Positions 17,664 to 27,255 of a stretch of 49,918 nt of DNA are shown in pieces. Source of the stretch: Bisbaumannia pacifica (GTDB lineage Bacteria > Pseudomonadota > Gammaproteobacteria > Pseudomonadales > Halomonadaceae). The position numbers and the translations under genes are program-made. The notes beneath the pieces were generated by a model. That model had not been told where the DNA came from, did not search any database, and was given only the letters and a program-made list of their open reading frames with translations. The stretch lies in contig NZ_BJUK01000027.1 in assembly GCF_007989625.1 (NCBI RefSeq), forward strand, positions 1 through 49,918, given 5' to 3'. Each line of letters starts with the position of its first letter. Within the stretch, counting starts at the first letter, position 1.

Positions 17664-20494
17664 GCGATTACAAGCACACCCTGAACCTGCCCGAAACCGA
17701 CTTCCCCATGCGCGGCAACCTGCCCAAGCGCGAGCCCGCCCGGGTGGCCCAGTGGAAGGAGATGGACCTCTACCATCGCCTGCGCGAGGAGCGCCAGGGC
17801 CGCGAGCTGTTCGTGCTCCACGACGGCCCTCCCTACGCCAACGGCAGCATTCACCTTGGGCATGCGCTTAACAAGATCCTCAAGGACATCATCGTAAAGT
17901 CGAAGAACCTGGCCGGCTTCGACGCCCCCTATGTGCCCGGCTGGGACTGTCACGGCCTGCCCATCGAGCACAAGGTGGAGACCACCCACGGCAAGCACCT
18001 CGAGCCCGAGCAGGCCCGTGCGCTGTGCCGCGAGTACGCCGCCGAGCAGATCGAGGACCAGCGAGCGGGCTTCATTCGTCTGGGCGTGATCGGCGACTGG
18101 GATAATCCCTACCGCACCATGGACTTCGTCAACGAGGCCGGCGAGATCCGCGCCCTGGCCGAGATGGTCGAGGCGGGCTTCGTCTTCAAGGGCCTCAAGC
18201 CGGTCAACTGGTGCTTCGACTGCGGCTCGGCCCTGGCCGAGGCCGAGGTGGAGTACCAGGACAAGAAGTCCGACGCCATCGACGTGGCCTTCCCGGTGGA
18301 AGACGCCGACCAGTTGGCCGCGGCCTTCGGCCTCGAGGCGCTGGCCAAGCCCGCCGCCGTGGTGATCTGGACCACCACCCCATGGACCATCCCCGCCAAC
18401 CAGGCCCTCAATATGCACCCGGAGTTCACCTACGCCCTGGTGGACACCGGCGAACGGCTGCTGGTCCTGGCCGAGGAGCTGGTGGAGTCGTGCCTGGAGC
18501 GCTTCGGCCTGGAGGGCGAGGCGATCGCCACCGCCCGTGGTGAAGCCTTCGACGGTATCCGCTTTCGCCATCCCTTCTACGACCGCCTGTCGCCGATCTA
18601 CCTGGCCGACTACGTGGAGTCCGAGGTGGGCAGTACCGGCATCGTCCACTCGGCCCCGGCCTACGGCGAGGATGACTTCGTCACCTGCCGCGCCCATGGC
18701 ATGAGCTTCGATGAGATCAAGAACCCGGTGCAGGGCAACGGCGTCTACGCCGACGATCTGCCGTTCTTCGGCGGCCAGATGATCTGGAAGGCCAACCCGC
18801 AGATCGTCGCCAAGCTGGAGGAAGTGGGCGCGCTGCTGGCCCACCAGCCGATCACCCACAGCTACATGCACTGCTGGCGCCACAAGACCCCGGTGATCTA
18901 CCGCGCCACCGCCCAGTGGTTCGTGGGTATGGATCGCCAGGGCAAGGACGGCAAGACCCTGCGCGAGAAGGCCCTGGCCGGCATCGAGTCCACCGCCTTC
19001 ACCCCGGCCTGGGGTCAGGCGCGGCTGCACGCCATGATCGCCAACCGTCCCGACTGGTGCATCTCCCGCCAGCGCAACTGGGGCGTGCCGATCCCCTTCT
19101 TCCTGCACAAGGCCAGTGGCGAGCTACATCCGCGCACCGTCGAGCTGATGGAGGCGGTCGCCAAGCGCGTCGAGGCCGAGGGCATCGATGCCTGGTTCCG
19201 CCTCGACCCCGCCGAGCTGCTGGGCGAGGAGGCGAGTGATTACGACAAGGTCACCGACACCCTGGACGTGTGGTTCGACTCCGGCACCACCCATCGTCAT
19301 GTGCTGCGCGGCTCCCACCCCCATGGCCACGAGTCCGGCCCGCGCGCCGACCTCTACCTTGAGGGGTCCGACCAGCACCGCGGCTGGTTCCACTCCTCGC
19401 TGCTGACCGGCGCCGCCATCGATGGTCACGCGCCCTACCGGCAGTTGCTCACCCACGGTTTCACCGTGGACGAGAAGGGCCGCAAGCAGTCCAAGTCGCT
19501 GGGCAACGTGGTGGCGCCCCAGGCGGTGATGGACAAGCTGGGTGCCGATATCCTGCGCCTGTGGGTCGCCTCCACCGATTACAGTGGTGAGATGGCGGTC
19601 TCCGACGAGATCCTCAAGCGCACCGCCGACGTCTACCGGCGTATCCGCAACACCGCGCGCTTCCTGCTGGCCAACCTCAGCGGCTTCGCGCCGGAGCGCG
19701 ACGCCGTGCCCTTCGACGAGATGCTGGCCCTCGACCAGTGGGTGGTGGACCGCGCCGCCCAGCTGCAGGCGCGCATCGAGAAGGCCTATGAGGAGTACCG
19801 CTTCCTCGAGGTTTACCAGCAGGTGCATGGTTTCTGTGCCCGGGAGCTGGGCGGCTTCTACCTGGACGTGATCAAGGATCGCCAGTACACCACCCAGAGC
19901 GACTCCCTGGCGCGGCGCAGCGCCCAGACCGCCCTCTACCACGTCGTCGAGGCCCTGGCCCGCTGGGTGGCGCCGATCCTCAGCTTCACCGCCGAGGAGA
20001 TCTACGAGAACATCCCCGGCGAGCGTGGCGAGAGCGTGCTGCTGGAGGAGTATTACGGCGGCCTGGCAACCCTCGCCGAGGACGCGCCCCTGGGGCGCGA
20101 CTTCTGGGAGCAGGTGCTGGAGGTCAAGCAGGCGGTCAACAAGTGCCTGGAAGAAGCGCGTAACGCCAAGACCATCAAGAGTGGCCTGGCCGCCGAGGTC
20201 ACCCTCTATGTGGATGACGCCCTGCGCGCCACCCTGGAGCGCCTGGGCGACGAGCTGCGCTTCGTGCTGTTGACCAGCGACGTGCATTTGGCGCCGCTGG
20301 CCGAAGGTGCCGCCGCCGAGGCCACCGAGCTGGATACCCTCAAGGTGGCCGTGGCCGCCAGCGCGCACGCCAAGTGCGACCGCTGCTGGCACCACCGCGA
20401 GGACGTGGGCAGCCACCCCGAGCACCCGGAGCTGTGCGGCCGCTGCATCAGCAACCTGCCGGAGGGCTCCGGTGAAGAGCGCCATTATGCCTAA
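17660..20494 (+). CDS. ileS: Isoleucyl-tRNA synthetase
   Basis: This 944-residue class I synthetase charges tRNA-Ile and edits valine. The HIGH motif appears as HLGH in [11 protein letters not shown] (about residues 64-67) and the KMSKS loop as KQSKSLGN near 609. The connective peptide 1 editing domain carries [11 protein letters not shown]. The C-terminal zinc site is CDRCWHHR...LCGRC near 905-930, as in E. coli-type IleRS. It sits in the conserved order ribF-ileS-lspA-fkpB-ispH. Confidence 0.98.
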   Translation: MSDYKHTLNLPETDFPMRGNLPKREPARVAQWKEMDLYHRLREERQGRELFVLHDGPPYANGSIHLGHALNKILKDIIVKSKNLAGFDAPYVPGWDCHGLPIEHKVETTHGKHLEPEQARALCREYAAEQIEDQRAGFIRLGVIGDWDNPYRTMDFVNEAGEIRALAEMVEAGFVFKGLKPVNWCFDCGSALAEAEVEYQDKKSDAIDVAFPVEDADQLAAAFGLEALAKPAAVVIWTTTPWTIPANQALNMHPEFTYALVDTGERLLVLAEELVESCLERFGLEGEAIATARGEAFDGIRFRHPFYDRLSPIYLADYVESEVGSTGIVHSAPAYGEDDFVTCRAHGMSFDEIKNPVQGNGVYADDLPFFGGQMIWKANPQIVAKLEEVGALLAHQPITHSYMHCWRHKTPVIYRATAQWFVGMDRQGKDGKTLREKALAGIESTAFTPAWGQARLHAMIANRPDWCISRQRNWGVPIPFFLHKASGELHPRTVELMEAVAKRVEAEGIDAWFRLDPAELLGEEASDYDKVTDTLDVWFDSGTTHRHVLRGSHPHGHESGPRADLYLEGSDQHRGWFHSSLLTGAAIDGHAPYRQLLTHGFTVDEKGRKQSKSLGNVVAPQAVMDKLGADILRLWVASTDYSGEMAVSDEILKRTADVYRRIRNTARFLLANLSGFAPERDAVPFDEMLALDQWVVDRAAQLQARIEKAYEEYRFLEVYQQVHGFCARELGGFYLDVIKDRQYTTQSDSLARRSAQTALYHVVEALARWVAPILSFTAEEIYENIPGERGESVLLEEYYGGLATLAEDAPLGRDFWEQVLEVKQAVNKCLEEARNAKTIKSGLAAEVTLYVDDALRATLERLGDELRFVLLTSDVHLAPLAEGAAAEATELDTLKVAVAASAHAKCDRCWHHREDVGSHPEHPELCGRCISNLPEGSGEERHYA

Positions 20495-21017
20495 GACCCC
20501 TGGGGCGGAGAGCCGCCCCATGCACAAGCCGCTGCGCTGGCTGTGGCTGGCGCTGGCGGTGATCGTGCTGGACCTGGCCACCAAGTACGCCGCCAGTGCC
20601 TGGCTGGCCTACGCCCGGCCGGTGCCGGTGCTGCCCTTCTTCGACCTGACCCTGCTGCACAACACCGGGGCGGCCTTCAGCTTCCTGGCCGGCCATGACG
20701 GCTGGCAGCGTTGGTTCTTCGCCACCATCGCGGTGGGGGCCAGCGTCGGCCTGAGCCTGTGGATGCGCCGCCTCAAGGCCCACGAGACCCTGCTGGCGGT
20801 CGCCCTGGCGCTGATCATCGGCGGCGCCCTGGGCAACCTCTATGATCGCCTGGTGCACGGCTACGTGGTCGATTTTCTCTCCTTCCACTGGGGACAGCGC
20901 TACTACTTCCCGGCCTTCAACCTGGCCGACGTGGCGATCACCCTGGGGGCGGCGGGGATTATCCTCGAGTCGCTGCGCGATGGTTGGCGCCAACGCCGCA
21001 ACAAGGCCGGATCCTGA
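20487..21017 (+). CDS. lspA: Lipoprotein signal peptidase (signal peptidase II)
   Basis: LspA cleaves lipoprotein signal peptides after diacylglyceryl transfer, within the inner membrane. The sequence has four spans and the two catalytic aspartate regions: [16 protein letters not shown] and [11 protein letters not shown]. The conserved [12 protein letters not shown] segment is near residue 55. I list the ATG at 20487, which overlaps the end of ileS by 8 bp (176 residues). The ATG at 20520 (165 residues) starts closer to the usual N terminus and is a real alternative. Confidence 0.95.
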   Translation: MPKTPGAESRPMHKPLRWLWLALAVIVLDLATKYAASAWLAYARPVPVLPFFDLTLLHNTGAAFSFLAGHDGWQRWFFATIAVGASVGLSLWMRRLKAHETLLAVALALIIGGALGNLYDRLVHGYVVDFLSFHWGQRYYFPAFNLADVAITLGAAGIILESLRDGWRQRRNKAGS

Positions 21018-21034
21018 ATTCCACGGAGCGAAAG

Positions 21035-21481
21035 ATGAGCGAATATCGTATCGACGAGGGCATGGAAGTGACCCTGCACTTCACCCTCAAGCTGGAAGAT
21101 GGCGCCGTGGTGGACTCCACCAAGGAGAAGGCCCCGGCCACCTTCCAACTGGGCGACGGCAACCTGCCGCCGGGCTTCGAGGCGCCGCTCAAGGGCCTCA
21201 CCGACGGCGACACCGGTAGCTTCGAGATCGCCCCGGAGCATGCCTTCGGCCAGCACAACCCCCAGAACATCCAGCGCCTCAAGCGCGAGGACTTCGGCGA
21301 CGAGGCCCTCGAAGTGGGCATGGTGATGTCCTTTTCCGACCCCTCCGGCGGCGAGCTGCCCGGGGTGATCAGCGCCATCGACGGCGAGCAGATCGACGTG
21401 GACTTTAATCACCCCCTGGCCGGGCGTGCCCTGACCTTCGAGGTGGAAGTGATCAGCGTCAGGCCGGCCACCACCCACTAA
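21035..21481 (+). CDS. fkpB: FKBP-type peptidyl-prolyl isomerase (FkpB/SlpA-like)
   Basis: This 148-residue protein speeds proline isomerisation and acts as a chaperone. The FKBP core is visible as VTLHFTLKLEDGAVVDSTKEKAPATF, with the flap/insert domain typical of SlyD/FkpB (PEHAFGQHNPQNIQRL), and GELPGVI...VDFNHPLAGRALTFEVEV. It lacks the histidine-rich tail of SlyD, which favours FkpB. I chose the ATG at 21035 after GGAGCGAAAG. It lies 17 bp after lspA in the same operon. Confidence 0.95.
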   Translation: MSEYRIDEGMEVTLHFTLKLEDGAVVDSTKEKAPATFQLGDGNLPPGFEAPLKGLTDGDTGSFEIAPEHAFGQHNPQNIQRLKREDFGDEALEVGMVMSFSDPSGGELPGVISAIDGEQIDVDFNHPLAGRALTFEVEVISVRPATTH

Positions 21482-21512
21482 GCAGTCGAGCCGGGCCAAT
21501 GGCTCCCCCCTG

Positions 21513-21622
21513 GTAGGAGCCCGCTTCAGCGGGCGATGGATGGGGCAAATCGCCGGCTGAAGCCAGCTCCCACGAGGCAGGTAACCCCTGGGATTGTAGG
21601 AGCCTGCTTCAGCAGTGGTCCG
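21513..21622. repeat. REP-like palindromic elements (three copies)
   Basis: Three related units lie between fkpB and ispH: GTAGGAGCCCGCTTCAGCGG (from 21513), its inverted partner CGCCGGCTGAAGCCAGCTCC (21551-21570) and a third copy, TGTAGGAGCCTGCTTCAGCA (from 21595). The first two form an inverted pair like a BIME. Elements with this core are common in Pseudomonas and relatives, often between genes of one operon, where they can reduce transcript extension or protect upstream mRNA. Confidence 0.8.
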
Positions 21623-21652
21623 ACGCATCGGCGATTGGCGCCGGCAGGCGCC

Positions 21653-21661
21653 TGCTAGAAT
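21653..21661 (+). promoter_or_regulatory. Extended -10 promoter for ispH
   Basis: TGCTAGAAT, identical to the string before rpsT, lies 66 bp upstream of ispH. TTGGCG at 21635-21640 could be a -35, but the spacing is only 15 bp. It would give ispH its own transcription downstream of the REP elements. Confidence 0.5.
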
Positions 21662-21727
21662 CGATTTACGGGTACCTTGGAGATCAAGTGCCCCAACGGA
21701 TGTCCCAGGCATCGAGGTCTACCCAGC

Positions 21728-22681
21728 ATGCAAATCAAACTGGCCAACCCCCGCGGCTTCTGCGCCGGCGTCGACCGGGCCATCGAGATCGTTAATCGCG
21801 CCCTCGATGTCTTCGGCCCGCCCATCTATGTGCGCCATGAGGTGGTCCATAACCGCTTCGTGGTGGAGACCCTGCGGGAACGCGGCGCCATCTTCGTCGA
21901 GGAGCTTCACGAGGTCCCCGACGACGTCATCGTGATCTTCTCCGCCCACGGCGTCTCCCGGGCCGTGCAGGAGGAGGCCGAGCGGCGTGGCCTCAAGGTC
22001 TTCGATGCCACTTGCCCGCTGGTGACCAAGGTGCATATGGAGGTACTGCGCTACGCCAAGCGCGGCCAGGAGTGCATCCTGATCGGCCACGCCGGCCACC
22101 CCGAGGTGGAGGGCACCATGGGGCGCTACGACACCACCCATGGCGGCCAGATCTACCTGGTGGAAGACGAAGCGGACGTGGCCAAGCTGGAAGTCGAGGA
22201 CCCCGGCCAGCTCGCCTTCGTCACCCAGACCACCCTATCCATGGACGACACCGCTCGTGTGATCGACGCCCTGCGCACCAAGTTCCCCGAGATCCAGGGG
22301 CCGCGCAAGGACGATATCTGCTACGCCACCCAGAACCGCCAGGACGCCGTGCGCGAGCTCGCCGACGGCTGCGATCTGGTGCTGGTGGTGGGCAGCCCCA
22401 ATAGCTCCAACTCCAACCGCCTGCGTGAGCTGGCCGAGCGGGTCGGCACCCCCGCCTACCTGCTGGATGACGCCAGCCAGATCCAGGAGAGCTGGCTCGA
22501 TGGCGTGCGCCAGATCGGCATCACCGCCGGCGCCAGCGCCCCCGAGGTGCTGGTCAAGGGCGTGATCGAGCGGCTGCAGGGCCTGGGCGCCACGGCCCCC
22601 GAGGAACTCGCCGGCCGCGAGGAGAACATCACCTTCTCCATGCCCAGGGAGCTACGTGAGCGGGTGATTGCCAGTGAATGA
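21728..22681 (+). CDS. ispH: 4-hydroxy-3-methylbut-2-enyl diphosphate reductase
   Basis: IspH makes IPP and DMAPP in the last step of the MEP isoprenoid pathway, using a [4Fe-4S] cluster. The 317-residue protein has the three cluster cysteines (C12 in GFCAGV, one in DATCPLV and one in [10 protein letters not shown]) and the substrate-binding NSSNSNRL motif. The start at 21728 fits the family: [14 protein letters not shown] is the conserved N terminus. It ends the ribF operon block and has a terminator at 22729-22751. Confidence 0.98.
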   Translation: MQIKLANPRGFCAGVDRAIEIVNRALDVFGPPIYVRHEVVHNRFVVETLRERGAIFVEELHEVPDDVIVIFSAHGVSRAVQEEAERRGLKVFDATCPLVTKVHMEVLRYAKRGQECILIGHAGHPEVEGTMGRYDTTHGGQIYLVEDEADVAKLEVEDPGQLAFVTQTTLSMDDTARVIDALRTKFPEIQGPRKDDICYATQNRQDAVRELADGCDLVLVVGSPNSSNSNRLRELAERVGTPAYLLDDASQIQESWLDGVRQIGITAGASAPEVLVKGVIERLQGLGATAPEELAGREENITFSMPRELRERVIASE

Positions 22682-22728
22682 CTGCTCACCATAAAGCCCT
22701 TGTTAAAGCAGAGCTTATGTACCAAAGG

Positions 22729-22751
22729 ACCGGGCGCAGGCCCGGTTTTTT
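22729..22751 (+). terminator. Intrinsic terminator of ispH
   Basis: The stem ACCGGGC-GCAG-GCCCGGT is followed by five further T. It separates the housekeeping operon from the pilin genes. Confidence 0.9.
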
Positions 22752-22826
22752 GTTGGTGCGAGGCGCTGCCCCCGGCTATGCTGATACAGAATGATACATT
22801 AGCAATGCTTAGCCGGAGGCACCGCC

Positions 22827-23252
22827 GTGCGCGCAGGGGAGCAAGCGACCAGAAGGCCTGGGGGCAAGCGCCGCCAGGCCGGTTTCACGTTAATCGAGGT
22901 GATGATCGCCGTCGCGGTGGTGGCCATCCTCGCCGCCATCGCCTATCCCAGCTATATCCGCTATGTCACCGAGTCGAGGCGCACCGAGGCCAAGGCGATA
23001 CTGACGGAGACCGCCGGACGCCTGGAGCGCTGCTATACGGTCAGTAGTGACTATACCGGCTGCGTTACCTTCCCCGTCGACTCGGAAAATGGTTTCTATC
23101 GAATTTCCGATCCGGGCGGGGCACTTACCGCCTCGGCCTATACCTTATCGGCGGCACCACAAGGGGCTCAGGCCACTCGGGATACCGAGTGCGGCACCTT
23201 TACCCTAACCCAGACCGGAGCCAGGGGGGCAGGCGACAGTGATTGCTGGTAA
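22827..23252 (+). CDS. pilE: Type IV minor pilin PilE-like
   Basis: This 141-residue prepilin has the type III signal: a basic leader ending in G, then FTLIEVMIAVAVVAILAAIAYPSYIRYV, which PilD cleaves and methylates at Phe. The Glu5 of mature pilins is present. Its C-terminal part contains paired cysteines (CYTV, YTGCV, TECGTF, DSDCW). P. aeruginosa carries pilE in this same chromosomal position, after ispH. The start is GTG with GGAGG 7 bp upstream. GC content is still near the genome norm here, unlike the genes that follow. Confidence 0.88.
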   Translation: MRAGEQATRRPGGKRRQAGFTLIEVMIAVAVVAILAAIAYPSYIRYVTESRRTEAKAILTETAGRLERCYTVSSDYTGCVTFPVDSENGFYRISDPGGALTASAYTLSAAPQGAQATRDTECGTFTLTQTGARGAGDSDCW

Positions 23253-23697
23253 TCGAAAAGGCCATGATGGTTTTACGCTGATAGAGCTGCTGGTCACTAT
23301 CGCGGTGGTGGCCATTCTCGCCACTGTCGCCGTACCCGGCTTTCAGAGCCTGATGGCGACCAACCGCCAGGCCAGTGACTATAACGAGATATTGGCCGCC
23401 CTAAACTACGCCAGAAGCGAAGCCGTCAAGCGCCGTCAGGAAGTGACTTTTCAAATTTCTGATAACTCTGGGGCTTGGTCCACCGAGGTTCGTTATAATG
23501 ATGCCTCTTCTGATATCGTCCTGTCGGAGAGAGAAGCAAGGGATGATCGGCTTGGGTTCTCAACAAATACTATTTCCTTTAATTCACTGGGGCGTCTGGA
23601 GAGTTGCGCTACTCTAACCGATGGTGATTGCGCTATCACTATTGGGAGTAGTTCGTTGGTGGTGAGCCCCGCTGGAAGTGTCGATAAGGGGGCTTGA
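23239..23697 (+). CDS. fimT: GspH/FimT-family minor pseudopilin (FimT/FimU)
   Basis: This 152-residue prepilin has the cleavage region G-FTLIELLVTIAVVAILATVAVPGFQSLM, followed by the ATNRQASDYNEILAALNYARSEAVKRRQEVT segment typical of GspH/FimT proteins. These initiate and prime pilus assembly. The start is a GTG at 23239 that overlaps pilE by 14 bp, implying coupling. Composition begins to shift to lower GC from about 23440 onward inside this gene. Confidence 0.88.
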   Translation: MIAGNRKGHDGFTLIELLVTIAVVAILATVAVPGFQSLMATNRQASDYNEILAALNYARSEAVKRRQEVTFQISDNSGAWSTEVRYNDASSDIVLSEREARDDRLGFSTNTISFNSLGRLESCATLTDGDCAITIGSSSLVVSPAGSVDKGA

Positions 23698-23698
23698 T

Positions 23699-24121
23699 AT
23701 GAGGGTCTATAAAGTATACAAGCCCCCCCAGAGTGGCTTTACCCTATTGGAGGCGCTAATCGCCGTTCTAGTGCTTTCCTTTGGCTTGCTTGGTGTGGCT
23801 GCCATGCAGCTAAAATCGATGCAAAGCTCTCATTTGTCTTATGGTCGCTCTGTCGCGACTGTAGCCGCGCAGGATGCAGTAGAGCGGCTATGGATTGAGC
23901 TGGGAAGCTCACCACCTACATGTCCAGAACCAAGCACGGTAATAGATTCTTGGCATAATGAGTGGGTTCAGAAGCTGCCTTCTCTTATAAAAGCTAATTC
24001 AATTGTTAGGCTTGCGGGATGTGATTATAGGGTGACTTTGGACTGGGGGGATTCAAGGTTTAGTGGTGAAGATGTTTCTGAGTTGATTTATGAGACAAGT
24101 TTGTATGGAGAATCTCCATGA
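23699..24121 (+). CDS. pilV: Type IV minor pilin PilV
   Basis: This 140-residue prepilin has the processing site G-FTLLEALIAVLVLSFGLLGVAAMQLKSMQ, matching PilV/GspI-type proteins that form the tip complex with PilW and PilX. I chose the ATG at 23699, right after the fimT stop with AAGGGGG upstream. Base composition is clearly below the surrounding genes (many AT-ending codons). The last 4 bp overlap pilW (ATGA). Confidence 0.87.
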   Translation: MRVYKVYKPPQSGFTLLEALIAVLVLSFGLLGVAAMQLKSMQSSHLSYGRSVATVAAQDAVERLWIELGSSPPTCPEPSTVIDSWHNEWVQKLPSLIKANSIVRLAGCDYRVTLDWGDSRFSGEDVSELIYETSLYGESP

Positions 24122-24657
24122 GTTCTTGTGGCCATAATCCAGCATATCTTCAGAAGGGCTTTACTCTAGTAGAGCTAATGGTCGCCTTGCTAATCGGGTT
24201 GATTGTTACTTTTGGCGCAACTCAGGTGTTTGTCTCTGGTAAACAGGCGTTCAACCAGGCGGAGTCTCTTCATGATAGACAAGAATCATTTCGTTACCTG
24301 GTCGACTCGATGTCATATGATATAAGAAATTCTACTTCGTTTGGTATAGAGGCTAATAGCTCAAGGCTTAAGATTGACTATGTTGGAAGGCCGGTAAACT
24401 CAGTTTGTCCAGGAAATCTTGCTTTTTCTGTTTATTATTATGAGGAAAATGGAAGTGCCTATGTGGATTCAGACTGTTCAGATCCTGAGCCGATTTCTTC
24501 AGGGGTTTCTGATCTTAGCTTCACATATATTCTTGGTTTATATGGCGTGGTCTCGGAGATAACATTAAGTGATCCTGCTGGAAGATTGCCTAATGAGGTG
24601 TTTGAGGTCAGGGTTGCTAATAGGGGTAGAGTGATTGATGCGGTAGAAGGTTTATAG
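24118..24657 (+). CDS. pilW: Type IV minor pilin PilW
   Basis: This 179-residue prepilin has the cleavage site G-FTLVELMVALLIGLIVTFGATQVFVSGKQAFN, as in PilW/GspJ. It is shorter than most PilW proteins (often 250-350 residues), so part of the usual C-terminal domain is missing. Codon use is strongly AT-biased (TTT, ATA, AGA are frequent), which contrasts with the GC-rich host. It overlaps pilV by 4 bp and is followed after 8 bp by the pilX-like gene. Confidence 0.82.
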   Translation: MSSCGHNPAYLQKGFTLVELMVALLIGLIVTFGATQVFVSGKQAFNQAESLHDRQESFRYLVDSMSYDIRNSTSFGIEANSSRLKIDYVGRPVNSVCPGNLAFSVYYYEENGSAYVDSDCSDPEPISSGVSDLSFTYILGLYGVVSEITLSDPAGRLPNEVFEVRVANRGRVIDAVEGL

Positions 24658-24665
24658 GGGGCGCT

Positions 24666-25874
24666 ATGAGTACCTTAAGATTTGTTGCTTTCAAGCAGAA
24701 AGGGGTTGCTTTAGTAGTAAGTTTAGTAATCCTTGTTGTTGCCCTTTTGCTGGGGCTTTCCAGTTTTGCATCCTCATGGATGGAAGAGCGGATGGCTGGT
24801 AATCATCGCTTTTCATCTAGTGCTTTGCAAACTGCGGAGTCCGGTGTATTAGACTTGGTGGGTGTGTTGAATTCAACTTATTCACCGTCATCTCCACCGG
24901 ACTGCTCTTCTGGTGATTCTGTGCTTTATGGTCCCCAGAATAGTGCTTACTCATCTAGTGGTGGTCTTACTAGGGAGTATGTTACTGAGATAAGGTGCGA
25001 ATCTGGAGAGCTGATTGGCTATAGTATGGGGGAGGTGGTTTCAGGTGGGGAGGTGATGGCATCAAGGGCCTTGAGGCTGGACCTTCTGCCTCCGAGTGAG
25101 GTGATTAACGAGATTTTTATCGATGGTTTGAAAGCGGAGCAAAATATTGAGATTAACGGCAACTCAACGATTGTTGGGAATGTTCACTCTAATTCTGATG
25201 TAGATATAAAGCAACTAACGGATGGTACGATAGGTTTCATTACTGCATCCGGGCAAGTCACAACAAATGACAATGATGTCGTGTATTCAGATGATCCTAG
25301 TGCCTGTGATTCTGTCGTGTGCGCTTCATCAGGGGTTGGAACGGTGGATATCCCGTCAGCTCTAGATGAGATAGCTAGGATATATGATTCTGTTAATGGA
25401 ACTGCTTTGCTTGTTGATGTTACTAATGCGGATGGAACTTGTGATGACCTCAGCTTAAGTGGTGGTCAGGATGGTAAGGTTTATTACTGTAATGGAGATC
25501 TCAGTCTTTCAGGTAGCTTTAATGATGTGACAATATTGGCGACCGGGAGTTTGACACATGGTGGGGCCTCTACACTTGGTAATGATGGTGAGGTTGATAC
25601 TTTTGTGGTTTCTGGTGGCGATATGATATTCAATGGCAGGGACGGTGGTGGCGGACAGGATGAGCCAAGCTATGCTGTGTATTTCTCAGGTGGTAACTTT
25701 ACTCAAAATGGTACTTCAGTGATATATGGGGCAATCGTTTCTGGTGGTGAGATAACAAGGAATGGTGGTATAGAGTTTGTTGCAATGAATGATATGGATA
25801 ATGACTTTCTTCCAAAGGTTGCCGTGTTGTCAAAAATTCTCGCATGGATAGAGCTTGAGTCTGCAACTTATTGA
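24666..25874 (+). CDS. PilX-like minor pilin with large repeat-rich C-terminal domain
   Basis: The first 60 residues match PilX N-terminal domains: GVALVVSLVILVVALLLGLSSF, then EERMAGNHRFSSSALQTAESG. The 402-residue length is about twice that of ordinary PilX (roughly 170-200). From about residue 155 the sequence consists of short glycine/serine-rich strands (NGNSTIVGNVHSNSDVDI; LSGSFNDVTILATGSLTHGG; SGGNFTQNGTSVIYGAIVSGG) that look like a right-handed beta-solenoid, similar to bactofilin-like domains. There is no pilY1 after it; a terminator follows. It could supply an adhesive or scaffold role at the pilus tip, but that is inference. Its base composition is among the lowest in GC of the window. 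Confidence 0.75.
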   Translation: MSTLRFVAFKQKGVALVVSLVILVVALLLGLSSFASSWMEERMAGNHRFSSSALQTAESGVLDLVGVLNSTYSPSSPPDCSSGDSVLYGPQNSAYSSSGGLTREYVTEIRCESGELIGYSMGEVVSGGEVMASRALRLDLLPPSEVINEIFIDGLKAEQNIEINGNSTIVGNVHSNSDVDIKQLTDGTIGFITASGQVTTNDNDVVYSDDPSACDSVVCASSGVGTVDIPSALDEIARIYDSVNGTALLVDVTNADGTCDDLSLSGGQDGKVYYCNGDLSLSGSFNDVTILATGSLTHGGASTLGNDGEVDTFVVSGGDMIFNGRDGGGGQDEPSYAVYFSGGNFTQNGTSVIYGAIVSGGEITRNGGIEFVAMNDMDNDFLPKVAVLSKILAWIELESATY

Positions 25875-25890
25875 ATTTGTGTCTTTGAAT

Positions 25891-25925
25891 AGATTGCCCC
25901 TGCCATTTGGCAGGGGCAATCTTTT
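25891..25925 (+). terminator. Intrinsic terminator of the minor-pilin operon
   Basis: A 14-bp perfect stem (25891-25904 with 25909-25922, loop ATTT) is followed by a short T run. It lies 17 bp after the pilX-like stop and 17 bp before the convergent thiolase end. Confidence 0.9.
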
Positions 25926-25938
25926 ATGCGGCTTGCGC

Positions 25939-27114
25939 TTAGCGCTCGATTGCCAGCGCTACGCCCTGGCCGCCGCCGATACATAGGGTCGCCAGGCCCT
26001 TCTTGGCGTCCCGGGCGATCATCTCGTGCAGCAGGGTCACCAGCACCCGGCAGCCGGAGGCACCGATGGGGTGGCCGAGGGCGATGGCACCGCCGTTGAC
26101 GTTGACCTTGTCGGTATCCCAGCCCAGCTCCTTGTTGACGGAGAGGGCCTGGGCGGCGAAGGCCTCGTTGGCCTCGACCAGGTCCAGATCGTCCAGGCTC
26201 CAGCCGGCCTTCTCCAGGCAGCGGCGGGTGGCCGGGGCCGGGCCGATGCCCATGATGGCCGGGTCGACGCCGGCATTGGCGTAGCCGGCGATGCGGGCCA
26301 GCGGGGTCAGGCCCAGTTCCTTGGCCTTCTCGGCGGAGCAGAGCATCACCACGGCGGCACCGTCGTTGAGGGAGGAGGCGTTACCGGCGGTGATGGTGCC
26401 GTCCTTCTTGAAGGCGGGGCGCATGCCGCCGAGTTTCTCGGCGGTGGTCTCGCGGGGGTTCTCGTCGGTATCGAAGACCAGCGGGTCACCCTTGCGCTGG
26501 GGAATCTCCACCGGGACGATCTGGCCCTTGAACTTGCCGGCCTTGATGGCGTCGCTGGCCTTCTGCTGGGAGGCGGCGGCGAACTCGTCCATCGCCTCGC
26601 GGGTGATGCCGTATTTCTCCGCCAGGTTCTCGGCGGTGATCCCCATGTGGTAGTTGTTGAAGGCGTCCCACAGGCCGTCGTTGACCATGGTGTCGACGGC
26701 CTTCCAGTCGCCCATGCGCTGGCCATTACGCGAGTTGGGCAGCACATGGGGGGAGGCCGACATGTTCTCCTGGCCGCCGGCCAGGATTAGTTCGGCATCG
26801 CCGCAGCGAATCGCCTGGGTGGCCAGGTGCAGGGCCTTGAGGCCGGAGCCGCATACCTTGTTGATGGTCATGGCGGGGACGGCGTCGGGGAGACCGCCCT
26901 TGATGGCGGCCTGACGGGCGGGGTTCTGGCCGACGCCTGCGGTCAATACCTGACCGAGCAGGACTTCATCGACCTGCTCCGGGGCCACGCCGGTCTCGGC
27001 GAGGAGGTCCTTGATAACCAGGGCACCGAGGTCGCTGGCGGGAATGCCGGCGAGGGAGCCGCCGAAGCTGCCGATGGCGGTGCGCTTTGCTGCAACAATG
27101 ACCACGTCTTGCAT
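25939..27114 (-). CDS. Acetyl-CoA acetyltransferase (thiolase)
   Basis: This 391-residue thiolase condenses two acetyl-CoA to acetoacetyl-CoA, or runs in reverse in fatty-acid and ketone breakdown. The nucleophilic cysteine is C88 in [11 protein letters not shown]. The NEAFAAQ motif, the histidine of [14 protein letters not shown] and the second cysteine of CIGGGQG are all present. Length and sequence favour the AtoB/PhaA biosynthetic type, which would feed polyhydroxybutyrate made by many halomonads, although no pha genes are in the window. It is monocistronic and convergent with the pilin operon. Confidence 0.95.
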   Translation of the reverse strand: MQDVVIVAAKRTAIGSFGGSLAGIPASDLGALVIKDLLAETGVAPEQVDEVLLGQVLTAGVGQNPARQAAIKGGLPDAVPAMTINKVCGSGLKALHLATQAIRCGDAELILAGGQENMSASPHVLPNSRNGQRMGDWKAVDTMVNDGLWDAFNNYHMGITAENLAEKYGITREAMDEFAAASQQKASDAIKAGKFKGQIVPVEIPQRKGDPLVFDTDENPRETTAEKLGGMRPAFKKDGTITAGNASSLNDGAAVVMLCSAEKAKELGLTPLARIAGYANAGVDPAIMGIGPAPATRRCLEKAGWSLDDLDLVEANEAFAAQALSVNKELGWDTDKVNVNGGAIALGHPIGASGCRVLVTLLHEMIARDAKKGLATLCIGGGQGVALAIER

Positions 27115-27196
27115 GGGAATCTCCTGGCTGAGTCTCGAGCGGTGACTCGTTCAGCATAAGGGAGATTTGTGCACTGCGGCAATGGACAATTCCATG

Positions 27197-27230
27197 AAAA
27201 CGGCCCGCCGCCCAGAAGGGCGGCGGGCCG
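27197..27230 (-). terminator. Intrinsic terminator of panBCD
   Basis: A 13-bp GC stem (27201-27213 with 27218-27230, loop AGAA) is followed on the minus strand by TTTT. It lies 26 bp after panD. Confidence 0.9.
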
Positions 27231-27255
27231 GTGTATCACAGCGGGCCCGGAGCTC

